Assembly: GCA_021773015.1 (NCBI GenBank)
Contig: JAJFKW010000004.1
Location: 248,001-312,000 of the forward strand
From: Woeseia sp.
Lineage (GTDB): Bacteria > Pseudomonadota > Gammaproteobacteria > Steroidobacterales > Woeseiaceae
Length of the DNA stretch: 64,000 nt
Direction: 5' to 3'
The position numbers and the translations under genes were made by a program. Each line of letters opens with the position of its first letter. Position 1 is the first letter of the stretch. Shown here in pieces: positions 43,647 through 52,749 of this stretch. The notes beneath the pieces are model-generated. The model was not told where the DNA came from. It did no database searches and saw nothing but the letters and a program-made list of their open reading frames with translations.

Positions 43647-45194
43647 CTATCCCAATTCACTTTTTATGAGCTGTGCCCGGTATGCACTGCGATCCAACGC
43701 AGCTCGTTTGCTCCGATCCATCTTCGAAACCACAATGGTGACCGCAAACGCTGCAGAAACTGAAAATAGCGTTGGGTAAGCATAAGGAAATATAGCTGTT
43801 TCATGCCCCAACACTTGCACCCAGAACGTCGGGCTCAAGATCGATAGCGTGATTACTACAATCAATCCGCTCACCCCGCCAGCGACCGCGCCGCGTGTCG
43901 TCAGGTTCTTCCAAAACAGCGCAAGAAATATCGCGGGAAAATTTACGCTGGCAGCAATGGCCAGCGCAAAAGTTGAAAGAACACCAACGTTGATGTCCTT
44001 AACCAACAGACTTAAGCCGATCGCCGTCGCGCCAATCACAACCGTCGCAATCCGCGATACCCGCACTTCTTCAGAGTCGCTTAGCGACCCTTTGCGAATG
44101 ACTCGCGCGTAAATATCGTGAGCAACGCTCGCCGATGCTGACAAGAGGATGCCCGCTACGACCGCCAGTATCGTGGCGAACGCGACCGCCGACATAAAGC
44201 CGAAAAATGCTTCACCGCCAACCAATCGCGACAGGTGAACCGATACCATGTTTGCTCCACCGGAAATGTTTCCAGACTGATCGACATATTCAGTCTCACC
44301 GCTTAGGAGGGCAATGGCTCCGAATCCGACCAATACCAATGCTGCCTGGAAGTAGCCTATGAACACGACCGCGAATCCGATAGAACGGCGTGCTTGCTGG
44401 GCATCCGGTACGGTGAAAAATCGCATCAAGACATGCGGCAACCCAGCGGTGCCCAGTAAGAACGCCAAAGCCAGCGAGACAATACTGATTGGATCCTTGA
44501 ACATCACGCCGTGCGAGAAAATCGCTTTACCTCGCGGATGAACCTCCGCCGCTTTCTCAAACATTGCGTTGAGATCAAAACCAAACTGAGAGAGCGTGAT
44601 AATCAGTAGCACGCTGCCGCCGACAAGCAACAACACAGCCTTAATTACCTGCACCCATGTCGTTGCCAGCATCCCGCCGAATACGACGTATACCGTCATC
44701 AACGTGCCCACAATCAATACGGCAGAAAAATAGGGTAAGCCAAAGAGTGTTTCTATAAGGGAACCAGCACCAACCATTTGCGCAATCAAGTACGGTATTG
44801 CAACCGTCAATGTTCCCGCTGCGGCCAACAAACGTATTTTCTCAGGCTGCAGACGGTAGGCGACTACGTCTGCGAAAGTATAGCGACCCAAATTGCGCAA
44901 TCTGTCTGCCAGTACAAACAAAATCAATGCCCAACCAACGCTAATGCCGACCGTAAATAGCATCGCGTCGACACCGCCAATAAATATCAAGCCGGTCAAT
45001 CCAAGAAACGTTGCTGCCGACATGAAGTCTCCAGCCAACGCCAATCCATTCTGAAACCCTGTAATTTTTCCACCTGCGGTGTAAAACTCGCCGGTCGAAC
45101 GGGTACGCCTCGCTGCCCACCAGGTAACCCACAGGCTGGCAATAACGAACAAAACGAATATCCCAATTGCAACGACGTTGAGATCTTGGTCCAT
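43647..45194 (-). CDS. ActP-type sodium/monocarboxylate symporter
   Basis: 515 residues with about 13 membrane segments. STGEFYTAGGKITGFQNGLALAGDFMSAATFLG matches the ActP (acetate permease) branch of the SSS family in split stretches, and ATILAVVAGILLSASASVAHDIYARV the conserved late region. The partner DUF485 gene is adjacent, as for ActP-YjcH and the PaaL/PaaM-type phenylacetate carriers. It probably takes up a carboxylate such as phenylacetate made in the periplasm. It ends 4 bp before the amidase ATG. Specificity is inferred from context. Confidence 0.88.
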   Translation of the reverse strand: MDQDLNVVAIGIFVLFVIASLWVTWWAARRTRSTGEFYTAGGKITGFQNGLALAGDFMSAATFLGLTGLIFIGGVDAMLFTVGISVGWALILFVLADRLRNLGRYTFADVVAYRLQPEKIRLLAAAGTLTVAIPYLIAQMVGAGSLIETLFGLPYFSAVLIVGTLMTVYVVFGGMLATTWVQVIKAVLLLVGGSVLLIITLSQFGFDLNAMFEKAAEVHPRGKAIFSHGVMFKDPISIVSLALAFLLGTAGLPHVLMRFFTVPDAQQARRSIGFAVVFIGYFQAALVLVGFGAIALLSGETEYVDQSGNISGGANMVSVHLSRLVGGEAFFGFMSAVAFATILAVVAGILLSASASVAHDIYARVIRKGSLSDSEEVRVSRIATVVIGATAIGLSLLVKDINVGVLSTFALAIAASVNFPAIFLALFWKNLTTRGAVAGGVSGLIVVITLSILSPTFWVQVLGHETAIFPYAYPTLFSVSAAFAVTIVVSKMDRSKRAALDRSAYRAQLIKSELG

Positions 45195-45215
45195 GTGGAT
45201 TCTTCTTATTTTGAG

Positions 45216-45503
45216 TTAGTGCTGAGCGGTCAGCTTACCCACCACCCGCACGTAGACCACGGACAAAATGATCGACATCAGTATGATTGTGTAACCGGCA
45301 ACCATGCCCCACGGCATAGCGCTAGCGAAAAACGGTATTGCCAGGGCCCGCGGAAAATAATGTCCTGCCAGTGCATACGCAAGATAGCTGCCGCCAAGCA
45401 GAACAGTCAGCCCCCAGCGAAGCCGGCTGCGTTTTCGCAGCAATTGATGCAGCTCAGCGTTGTCCAATTCGGTGTTGGACGAAGCAGTAGCATCAGTATC
45501 CAT
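45216..45503 (-). CDS. DUF485 small membrane protein, symporter partner
   Basis: 95 residues with two hydrophobic segments and the DUF485 (YjcH) pattern: LRKRSRLRWGLTVLLGGSYLAY, then FYP-like FPRALAIPF, and WGMVAGYTIILMSIILSVVYV. Such proteins are encoded immediately before ActP-type symporters. ATG at 45503 is chosen; a TTG two codons before it is less likely. The gene overlaps the upstream cytochrome gene by about 11 bp. Confidence 0.85.
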   Translation of the reverse strand: MDTDATASSNTELDNAELHQLLRKRSRLRWGLTVLLGGSYLAYALAGHYFPRALAIPFFASAMPWGMVAGYTIILMSIILSVVYVRVVGKLTAQH

Positions 45504-45954
45504 CGTCAACTTTCAGCTGCTTCGCGAGGGCCGGCAATGTGCGCGCTATGTCGCTTAATATTTCGGCGCGCGTATTGTCTGGATCCTTTTCGAGGTGCGG
45601 TCGATACTCACTCACTTCGAGCTTCGTATACGGTTTGAAGTCAGCCGGCAACTCGTCTGCACTGTAGGCGGTAAGTAACCAATTCATCAATTCAGCAAGG
45701 TGCGCATCGGATAGGCTCGCCGTTGCAGCGCCAGGAACCTGCATAATAAATTTTCTACCTCGCTCCGAATGTTGGAAATAGCCAAGAAAACCGTGCATTC
45801 GCGGAACGTGACCGGGAACACCGGCAGCTTCTGGCAGGTGGCAACCCTGACAATGAATCAAATAATTAATGCGTGCTCGGTTTTCGTCGGCCGACGCACT
45901 AGAGAAAGCTGCCGCGAGCAAAAACCCAATGAAACATCCCGTCAGTCGGGCCAT
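45493..45954 (-). CDS. small c-type cytochrome
   Basis: 153 residues. N-terminal signal peptide (CFIGFLLAAAFSSASA), one haem motif CQGCH at about residues 35-39, and a Met in FIMQVPGAATASLSDAHL that could be the distal ligand. The C-terminal half has many charged residues. A single haem site rules out a MauG-type di-haem enzyme. It likely accepts electrons from the amine dehydrogenase, directly or through the second cytochrome, and passes them to the respiratory chain. It overlaps the second cytochrome gene by 13 bp. Confidence 0.85.
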   Translation of the reverse strand: MARLTGCFIGFLLAAAFSSASADENRARINYLIHCQGCHLPEAAGVPGHVPRMHGFLGYFQHSERGRKFIMQVPGAATASLSDAHLAELMNWLLTAYSADELPADFKPYTKLEVSEYRPHLEKDPDNTRAEILSDIARTLPALAKQLKVDDGY

Positions 45955-46460
45955 TTCGATCCGTGCATTTCCGCCAGGTTTTTTCGAAGCGCCGCAGCCG
46001 CGGCTGGCGACTTGTTCTCAATTTCGGCCATAAACGCCGTCACTTCATCTGTGCTAAATGGTGTCGAATCTTGTTTACTATCCGTAAGCTCAAACACTAT
46101 GTAGTTCAACACAGATGCAATGTTATCTGCAGTGAATGAACTCCCATGTCCGGGCATCACACCAGCAAACTGCGTACCGTCAATATTGATAGGCCCCATC
46201 AAACCGTAGGCGACAACTGCGACTAAATACTTCCTGCCGCCATCGAGGTTGGCAATTTGTTGTGCTCTGTCTCGAATTCTTGGGAACGCACCGGGAATGC
46301 CATTGCCGTCGGGCAAGTGACAGGCACTGCAGGGCCCGTAGGCCGCCGCAGAATAGCCGGCAGGTGTTGCGGCAGCGTCGGACTGCGAGGTGGAGTCTTG
46401 CTCAGCGTTTGTGCATGCTGCGGCACCAACTGCGAAAATTAATACGTAAAAAAATCTCAT
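45942..46460 (-). CDS. lipoprotein c-type cytochrome
   Basis: 172 residues with a short signal ending in GAAAC (Cys16, putative lipoprotein) and one haem motif CSACH followed by LPDGNGIPGAFPRI, typical of class I cytochromes of the dehydrogenase-associated type; Met in FAGVMPGHGSSFT is the probable distal ligand. It overlaps the TTQ light-chain gene by four bases (ATGA), implying tight co-expression. Role inferred as the primary electron acceptor in place of azurin or amicyanin, neither of which is encoded here. Confidence 0.87.
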   Translation of the reverse strand: MRFFYVLIFAVGAAACTNAEQDSTSQSDAAATPAGYSAAAYGPCSACHLPDGNGIPGAFPRIRDRAQQIANLDGGRKYLVAVVAYGLMGPINIDGTQFAGVMPGHGSSFTADNIASVLNYIVFELTDSKQDSTPFSTDEVTAFMAEIENKSPAAAAALRKNLAEMHGSKWPD

Positions 46461-46975
46461 TTATCTAATGCCGTCCCAATAACGATCGCTGTTGAACAAT
46501 TGTAAACTGCGCTCTTGGTTCCCAAACACCAATTGATATCGTTGGAGACATTTGGACGGTATACCGGCCGATCCCGTTCCGATCTCATACACAAGCAGTT
46601 GCCACACGAACTTTTGCCACAGCAGTCGTTATACGAAATGATGTAATGTTTGCCGTCGTCCGGGTTTTCGCAAGTCCCTATCCATGTAATCGGTGACATC
46701 TCAGTACCCGGCGGACAGGTATTCATGCTACCTCCGCAACAGCCGCACAAAAAGCCGTCGATCGCACAATACCGCCAATACTCGCAAGAATTCGGATCGC
46801 CAGTCTCCGCGGGTGCCGGATTACTTCCGTCCGCAGCGCGGGCAACCGGTAACAACGGAACCACGGCTGCTCCACCGATCACCACGCCGGCCATTTTTCG
46901 CAAGAATCCGCGCCGCGACGTATTTTGCGCGACATTTCTGGTTTGTGCTTCTGTCAATCGATCAAGCCATTTCAT
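46457..46975 (-). CDS. aromatic amine dehydrogenase, TTQ light (beta) chain
   Basis: 172 residues. The twin-arginine signal SRRGFLRKMAG lies at about 20-30. The mature part shows the cysteine-rich pattern of amine dehydrogenase small subunits, CEYWRYCAIDGFLCGCCGG, of the aromatic rather than methylamine type (GFLC-CCGG). Trp98 (SPITWIGTC) and Trp149 (NDINWCLGT) should form tryptophan tryptophylquinone, with Asp117 in SYNDCCG as catalytic base. The six disulfides require a dedicated folding system, usually MauE/MauD, and TTQ needs MauG; none is in the window. Start ATG at 46975 is used because the upstream TTG sits right on the AGGG site. Confidence 0.95.
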   Translation of the reverse strand: MKWLDRLTEAQTRNVAQNTSRRGFLRKMAGVVIGGAAVVPLLPVARAADGSNPAPAETGDPNSCEYWRYCAIDGFLCGCCGGSMNTCPPGTEMSPITWIGTCENPDDGKHYIISYNDCCGKSSCGNCLCMRSERDRPVYRPNVSNDINWCLGTKSAVYNCSTAIVIGTALDK

Positions 46976-46992
46976 ATCGGTCAACCCTTGAA

Positions 46993-48132
46993 TTAATTTG
47001 CGCCATGCAGCATGAATGGAGTTTCTTGCCCAAAATCGCTCAGCGTCCTAAGCAACGAACCGCTCGCCCTGTTGTATACGTCAATATTCATTTCAATTGT
47101 CGTACCGACTAGCAGTTCATCGTCGCGCGTTACCGCAATTGTCAGTACCGGCAACGCCATTTCGATTCGACGCCGCACCGAGCGATTCTCCGTATCTATT
47201 TGCCACACCTCGCTTGCCGGATACTTGTGCGTGCCCTCTGTGCCGTCGGGATGCATCATGACGTACAGGTCTCCTTCGCTGTCGGCGGTGATGACTGAAA
47301 TTCCACCTGGCCGCCATCCTCCTTCAACGCCTTCGACAATGGACCAGTCTCCCACAGGCTTTGCCTCATCGCCGCTCAAATCAATCGCAACAATACGACC
47401 ATGAAAGGTTGGAAAGTACGCGACGTTATCGTGAATTACGGCCTTCTCCATTATCGGATCTGTATCCGCATTAAAGAATTTTTCTGTCCGCGCACTGGAT
47501 AACTGTCCGCCGTTACCGTCTAGCTGCACACTCATCATACTGCCGTCGGCACACAAAGACGCGAACGCCCTACCAGCCATCGGATATACCAATGCGCAAC
47601 CTGGTGTAGGTATTTCTCCAACCACTTCCTGCTTTTGCATGTTGACGACGGTTACCGACTGCGCCGGCGTGAAGTTGTAGACGAGTGCGAACTTGTCATC
47701 TTCTACCATTTGCAGATGAAAGTTGGTCGGCATACTGCTGGCGCGCTTTGGCGGCAATATGACCTCACTAATCGGCTGCAGGTTGGCTTTGTCGTACGTA
47801 GTTAGTACATCCGTGCGTTCACCCCGATTTCCGCGCGAGTGATAAGTTTCGATAATGTACATTTTGGACTCGAACTTGCCTTGATAAAACTGCGGAATGA
47901 ACGAACCATTGAACATTCCTTTGTACCGCGTAGCAGCATTGTCAGAGTTCGCATCAAGTACGATGACCTTGCCGTTGCTCATATGAAAGAAAGCAGCATC
48001 GACCGCAATAATCCAATGCGGCGGATACTTCTCCGGCAGATTCTCGATCCTCATCAAAGGTTCAGGCTTAAGCTCCGCGAGCGCAGCCGAAGCGAGGAAT
48101 AAGAATCCATAGACGAATTTATTCATACTCAT
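46993..48132 (-). CDS. aromatic amine dehydrogenase, heavy (alpha) chain
   Basis: 379 residues, a beta-propeller subunit with N-terminal signal peptide (FVYGFLFLASAALA). PPHWIIAVDAAFFHMSNGKV, YHSRGNRGERTDVLTTYD and SMPTNFHLQMVEDDKFALVYNFTPAQSV, read in parts, agree with amine dehydrogenase heavy chains, including the closing TRDDELLVG blade. It pairs with the TTQ subunit as alpha2beta2 in the periplasm to oxidise phenylethylamine, tyramine or tryptamine to the aldehyde and ammonia. It overlaps the aldehyde dehydrogenase gene by four bases (ATGA). Confidence 0.93.
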   Translation of the reverse strand: MSMNKFVYGFLFLASAALAELKPEPLMRIENLPEKYPPHWIIAVDAAFFHMSNGKVIVLDANSDNAATRYKGMFNGSFIPQFYQGKFESKMYIIETYHSRGNRGERTDVLTTYDKANLQPISEVILPPKRASSMPTNFHLQMVEDDKFALVYNFTPAQSVTVVNMQKQEVVGEIPTPGCALVYPMAGRAFASLCADGSMMSVQLDGNGGQLSSARTEKFFNADTDPIMEKAVIHDNVAYFPTFHGRIVAIDLSGDEAKPVGDWSIVEGVEGGWRPGGISVITADSEGDLYVMMHPDGTEGTHKYPASEVWQIDTENRSVRRRIEMALPVLTIAVTRDDELLVGTTIEMNIDVYNRASGSLLRTLSDFGQETPFMLHGAN

Positions 48133-49547
48133 GCAGCCTTGTTGATTACCTTAATTGAAGTATAGGCGGCGAGACCCTCCTCACCAAACTCCACGCCAAT
48201 TCCGGAACATTTTATGCCTCCCATGGGGATATGCGGTGCGATATCGGCATGCTTGTTCTCGTAAACGGTACCTGCCTCAAGCCTGTCGGCAATAGCGGCG
48301 GTAGCATCCCTGTCTTCACCCCATACCGATGCGTCGAGTCCAAATAGCGAGTTGTTGGCCCGCGCCACCGCATCATCGACATCATTATAGGCAATGATCG
48401 GCAATACGGGCCCAAATTGCTCCTCGTCGACCAATCTGTGCCCGTCGCTAACATTGGTAACGATGGTGACCGGGTAAAAATAATTTGGGCCACCCGGAGG
48501 ATTGCCACCTACGATGACTTTTCCGCCATTGGCCCTCGCGTCTTCGACTAAATCAGAAACTTTTTTGAATTGCATTTCATTTTGAACAGGCCCCAGCATG
48601 CTGGCTTCATCCATGCCGTCGCCCATCGGTATATTCTTACTAAATTCGGCCAACACATTCGCGACATTATCGACATCGTCTTCATGCACGTAGAGGCGTT
48701 TGAGCGCACCGCAAGTCTGTCCCGAATTGATCATCGAACCGAAAAACAATCCCTCGACAAACTTCGCCGGATCGGTCCCGGGCAGCATGATGCCGGGGTC
48801 GTTGCCACCGAGTTCCAAAGTTACCGGTGTGACACGCTTTGCAGCGTTCGCCATTACCTTTTTGCCCGTCGCGATCGAACCGGTGAATATCAACTTATCT
48901 ATTCCGTCGTGATCCGTCAGTTGAGCACCAAGTTCATTACCGCCCGCCACGACATTCAGCAAACCGGCAGGTAATGTTTCATTTGCAAGTTCGATTAGGC
49001 GAAGCGTGCTCAATGGCGTATAGGGCGAAGGCTTCAAAACGACTGCATTTCCGGCGCGTATTGCAGGTACAAAATGCCAAATCGCGATCATCACCGGCCA
49101 GTTCCACGGTGTTATCGATCCAACCACACCCAACGGTACACGCTTTTGGATGACCGTTTTCTCGTCGCTTTCTTCAAGCACTTTGTCGGGCAAACTTAAA
49201 CTCGCGGTGTAACCTGCCCACCCAGCGCAGCCGCCCATCTCGAATCGCGAACCCAAACCATTTAGCGGCTTACCCTGTTCTTTCGTGAGCAGTGTCGCGA
49301 GTTCTTCTGCGTTGTCCGTTGCTACCTTAGCAATCGCCTGGCAAGCAGCAACTCTGTCTGCATCACTTGAAAATCGCCAGCTCTCATAGGCTTTGCGTGC
49401 CGCATTGACCGCTTGATCCAAATGCGCAGCGCTCGCTTTTGGAACTTGCCCGACGATTTCATCGGTATTGGCTGGGTTTCGAACGTCTGCGTAACTATCA
49501 GCGGTTACTGTTTTCCCGCCGATGGTCATCTCGTATTTTTTTGTCAT
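48129..49547 (-). CDS. NAD-dependent aldehyde dehydrogenase (arylacetaldehyde candidate)
   Basis: 472 residues, full-length, without signal peptide. GVVGSITPWNWPVMIA, the glutamate in VTLELGGNDPG and the catalytic Cys in SGQTCGALKRLYV are intact, as are the FTGS cofactor segment and GGIKCSGIGVEFGEEGL near the end. First gene of the amine-dehydrogenase operon, so it probably oxidises the arylacetaldehyde made by the amine dehydrogenase to the arylacetate used by PaaK. That assignment is contextual. Confidence 0.9.
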   Translation of the reverse strand: MTKKYEMTIGGKTVTADSYADVRNPANTDEIVGQVPKASAAHLDQAVNAARKAYESWRFSSDADRVAACQAIAKVATDNAEELATLLTKEQGKPLNGLGSRFEMGGCAGWAGYTASLSLPDKVLEESDEKTVIQKRVPLGVVGSITPWNWPVMIAIWHFVPAIRAGNAVVLKPSPYTPLSTLRLIELANETLPAGLLNVVAGGNELGAQLTDHDGIDKLIFTGSIATGKKVMANAAKRVTPVTLELGGNDPGIMLPGTDPAKFVEGLFFGSMINSGQTCGALKRLYVHEDDVDNVANVLAEFSKNIPMGDGMDEASMLGPVQNEMQFKKVSDLVEDARANGGKVIVGGNPPGGPNYFYPVTIVTNVSDGHRLVDEEQFGPVLPIIAYNDVDDAVARANNSLFGLDASVWGEDRDATAAIADRLEAGTVYENKHADIAPHIPMGGIKCSGIGVEFGEEGLAAYTSIKVINKAA

Positions 49548-49628
49548 CGCCTTATTCTCTCAATGCATCATTACCGATGCTTCAATTATCCAGGTCCGCG
49601 AACGCTGTTCGCACACGTCATAAAAATT

Positions 49629-50651
49629 TCAAGTGGAATGATTGGTCCAATAGTGCTCAGCGGTTTCCAGCGCCAATTCTAATATAAATGGCGTCATCTC
49701 TCTCGCCGTTTCAGTCTCCTGTCGGGTATGTACCCAACCAACATAAGTAAACGCCCGGGCCAGCAATAGCAACGGCAATTGCTCAAGTTGTGCTGTGCTG
49801 AGAGGTCGCTGACGCCGATACCCGTCCAATAGCGAGTTCATTGCTGTTTCGTAGAATTGCTCTCGCTGAAAGAAATACAAGGACGTCGCAATCTCGAACA
49901 TATGCCAGCTAAACCCGGCATCATCAAAATCGATTAACCGCACGTCTTTGCCATTGACCATCAGGTTCTCTGGCACGAAGTCCGCGTGGATCATGCTATA
50001 GGTCTCGGGTGTCTTTGCCAGTCGGCTCAAACCGGCGAAAATAGTCTCACGCGCCTTAAACAAGAGCTTGCGCTCAGCATTTGTCGCACTGTCGAGCGCC
50101 CAGAATTTCCCCCAAAAAGGCTCATCGCCCGCCAGGCCCTCTGCGTCCCACGCATGTCTTACGAAGCCGCCGGGGAGCTCCCAAACGCTAGCCTGATCGT
50201 GTACCTTCGCCGCGATCTCACCGATGGTCGCAAAGACGTCGCTAACTTGCGATTCGTCCACCAGACCTTCCTCTATAGAGCCGAGCTGCTGACCGTCAAC
50301 CCAGTCAAACAAGTCTATTTGGATATTTGCCGGAGTTCCTTCGCCAGTCCGGGTGATGAACAACTCACCATCATTCGTAGGAATAACATCGGGCACAGCG
50401 ACACCGGACGTTTGCAACGCATTCATCCATTGCAGCTCTGATCGCAATTCATCATCCGAGTGATAGCCCACGCGATGCAGACGCAGCGCAAATTTTTTGC
50501 CATCGTTGTTCACTTCAAACACGGCGTTTTCGCGGTACTTAATCAACCGTAAAGTGTCTACGCTAATACCCCAGGCGTTTAGTGCATCGAGCCCGACGAG
50601 TTCGAGGCGCGCAGCCTGCGCATCCGGGTGCAAGTCAAAAAAGTCGGTCAC
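49629..50651 (-). CDS. APH-family small-molecule kinase
   Basis: 340 residues of the aminoglycoside-phosphotransferase/choline-kinase fold. The Brenner motif reads IHADFVPENLMV and the metal-binding one LIDFDDAG. VFEVNNDGKKFALRLHR holds the ATP-binding Lys. It overlaps the class III aminotransferase gene by four bases (GTGA); the same kinase-plus-PLP-enzyme pair occurs in phosphorylation/phospho-lyase routes for ethanolamine and hydroxylysine (AGPHD1/PHYKPL, ETNPPL). It may phosphorylate an amino alcohol. Last gene of the sulfatase operon. Confidence 0.85.
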   Translation of the reverse strand: MTDFFDLHPDAQAARLELVGLDALNAWGISVDTLRLIKYRENAVFEVNNDGKKFALRLHRVGYHSDDELRSELQWMNALQTSGVAVPDVIPTNDGELFITRTGEGTPANIQIDLFDWVDGQQLGSIEEGLVDESQVSDVFATIGEIAAKVHDQASVWELPGGFVRHAWDAEGLAGDEPFWGKFWALDSATNAERKLLFKARETIFAGLSRLAKTPETYSMIHADFVPENLMVNGKDVRLIDFDDAGFSWHMFEIATSLYFFQREQFYETAMNSLLDGYRRQRPLSTAQLEQLPLLLLARAFTYVGWVHTRQETETAREMTPFILELALETAEHYWTNHST

Positions 50652-51931
50652 ACGCTGCTTCCTTCCAATACCTCATCAAGGACAGACAATAGCTGTTCAG
50701 CATTTTCTTTGGAAAAACACAGCGGTGGGCGTAGTTTCAGTATATTGCCATGCTCGCCGATCTTACTCATCAGCACGCCTCTGTCGCGCATTTTGTTCAC
50801 AATGCGCTTGGCCTCAGCTGCATCTGGAGACTTTTTGTCACGGTCACTCACGAGATCGATACCGAAAAACAGCCCCTGACCGCGTACATCGCCTATGGAA
50901 TCGTATTTTTGCTGCAACTCTCTAAAACCCTGCAAGATAAATTCACCGACGGCCGCGGCGTTCTCAATCAAGCGCTCTTCCTCAAGCACTTTTAAGACGG
51001 CAAGACCGACCGCGCTAGAAACCGGATTACCACCGAAGGTATTGAAATAGCCTTCTTTTTCAAGGAATTCATCAATCAACTCACCGCGTGCCACAAGCCC
51101 TGCGAGAGGGTGGCCGGCACCCATTGGTTTGCCGAGCGTGATGATGTCCGGAACGAGCCCACTACCTTCGTGGCCCCACCAGCGGCCTGCTCGCCCAAAG
51201 CCCGCTTGGACTTCGTCCGCGAGATACAAACCACCCGCGTCTCTAACGTAACCGATTGCTTCACGCAGATATGGATTGGGTTCGTCGGGTAATCCTTCGT
51301 TAGCAAACAATGGACACACCAGCATGCCCGCCAAACCCAAACCCTTGTCTTCAAGGTCGCGAATTGCGTCGTTTACGTACGCCGCGTAATGAGATGCGAG
51401 TGTGTCGCCGCGCAAATTATCTGGCGTCCGATAACTGTCCGGCCATGGCACCATGCGAACGTTTTCAGGAACACTCGCCTGCGGCCCGAAAATGCTGCTA
51501 AGCGCGACAACAGCCGTCGTATTGCCATGGTATGTTGCATTAGTACAGATTATGCCCTGCTTACCGGTATGCATTCGGGCGATGCGTAACGCTTGATCAT
51601 TTGCCTCACTGCCGGTGCAAACAAGCATTGCTCTATCCAACGAGTTATCGAATCTTGCAAGCAATTGTTCAACGTAGTCGAGGATATTTTCATGCAAGTA
51701 TCGTGTATGCAGGTTGAGTTTTTTCGCCTGCATACACAAGGCGTCAACGACCTGAGGATGACAATGTCCAACACACGGCACGTTGTTATAACAATCGAGA
51801 TACTTTTCGCCGTCGTTATCGTATACCCAAACGCCCTCGCCGCGAACGAGGTGTAATGGGCTGTCATAAAATAATGGCGTGTTCGCACCTAACAACCTAT
51901 TCCGCCGAGCGATGAGCGATTCGATATTCAT
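50648..51931 (-). CDS. class III PLP enzyme, aminotransferase or phospho-lyase
   Basis: 427 residues. Asp239 in YLADEVQAGFGRAGR and Lys268 in TLGKPMGAGHPLAG are the cofactor residues. YLDCYNNVPCVGHCHPQVV in the N-terminal region is typical for the AGXT2-like/ETNPPL branch rather than for simple omega-transaminases. Members of this branch eliminate phosphate and ammonia from phosphorylated amino alcohols to give aldehydes. Coupling to the APH kinase supports that reading. The ATG at 51931 overlaps the SDR stop (TGATG); a TTG one codon earlier is not preferred. Confidence 0.87.
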   Translation of the reverse strand: MNIESLIARRNRLLGANTPLFYDSPLHLVRGEGVWVYDNDGEKYLDCYNNVPCVGHCHPQVVDALCMQAKKLNLHTRYLHENILDYVEQLLARFDNSLDRAMLVCTGSEANDQALRIARMHTGKQGIICTNATYHGNTTAVVALSSIFGPQASVPENVRMVPWPDSYRTPDNLRGDTLASHYAAYVNDAIRDLEDKGLGLAGMLVCPLFANEGLPDEPNPYLREAIGYVRDAGGLYLADEVQAGFGRAGRWWGHEGSGLVPDIITLGKPMGAGHPLAGLVARGELIDEFLEKEGYFNTFGGNPVSSAVGLAVLKVLEEERLIENAAAVGEFILQGFRELQQKYDSIGDVRGQGLFFGIDLVSDRDKKSPDAAEAKRIVNKMRDRGVLMSKIGEHGNILKLRPPLCFSKENAEQLLSVLDEVLEGSSV

Positions 51932-52749
51932 CAATTTTTGTTAGAACCAGCCAATTCTTTAATCCCATCCAACTCTTGCAAGAACACCGGACTTTCCGGA
52001 AGTGTCGAGCCGCCGTCGACGCATATCGTCTGGCCGGTGATGTAACGAGCTTCATCACTCGCAAGATAAAGCATGCAATACGCAATATCTTCCGGCGCAC
52101 CCATAAAATTTGCCGGTATGTATTTGGTCATCTCGGCGAGACCGTCAGAATCCGCAAGCAACTCCATTGCGGCTGTCCGAATGTACCCTGGCTCCACGCC
52201 GTTGACGGTTATGTTCTCACCCGCGAGTTCCAACGCAGCGGTCCGAATAAATGCATTCATGCCACCCTTCGACGCCGCGTAATACGAAGTATTTGGCATT
52301 GCAACACGTGGTCCGGTTACAGATGAGGTAAATAGCAACCTACCGCCGCCGCGCTGCCTAAAAAATGGAATGCACGCCTTCGAAAATCTGAAGCAGGACT
52401 TCAAATTGACCGATAGTACGGTTTCCAAATCGTCTTCGGAGTATGCCTCTACCGGTCCACCCAAAAATGAGGCAGCGTTGTGAACCATGATATCGACTCC
52501 GCCCCATTTTTTAGCGGTATCAGCTACCACCTGTTGAACCGTTTCGGCGTTCCCGATATCAACCGCAATCAAATCTGCGGTACCGCCAGCGTCGCCAATT
52601 TCGGCGCGCGTTTTCTCACCGTGCTCGGCTGTGCGGGTTGCGATCATTACCTTCGCGCCAGCAGCCGCAAACACACGTGCGATGCCCGCGCCGATCCCTT
52701 GCCCACCGCCCGTCACGATAGCCACTTTGTCACGCAAGTCTGCAAACAC
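51931..52749 (-). CDS. short-chain dehydrogenase/reductase
   Basis: 272 residues from the GTG at 52749 (TAGTG with the MFS stop, AGGAG upstream). TGGGQGIG cofactor loop, NAASFLGG in the NAG position, catalytic SSVTG and YYAASKGG motifs are intact. The C-terminus after the TGQTICVDGG strand has 26 extra residues ending in Asn/Lys. It probably oxidises an alcohol in the sulfatase pathway. No more precise substrate can be named. Confidence 0.88.
   Translation of the reverse strand: MFADLRDKVAIVTGGGQGIGAGIARVFAAAGAKVMIATRTAEHGEKTRAEIGDAGGTADLIAVDIGNAETVQQVVADTAKKWGGVDIMVHNAASFLGGPVEAYSEDDLETVLSVNLKSCFRFSKACIPFFRQRGGGRLLFTSSVTGPRVAMPNTSYYAASKGGMNAFIRTAALELAGENITVNGVEPGYIRTAAMELLADSDGLAEMTKYIPANFMGAPEDIAYCMLYLASDEARYITGQTICVDGGSTLPESPVFLQELDGIKELAGSNKN

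Noticed and set aside
46457-48132. Methylamine dehydrogenase as identity of the TTQ enzyme
   Set aside because: The GFLC-CCGG and SPITWIGTC segments match the aromatic amine dehydrogenase branch rather than methylamine dehydrogenase, and mau accessory genes are absent.
49598-49612. GCGAAC-GCT-GTTCGC stem-loop between kinase and aldehyde dehydrogenase genes
   Set aside because: Six-base stem without a following T-run on either strand, so not called as a terminator.
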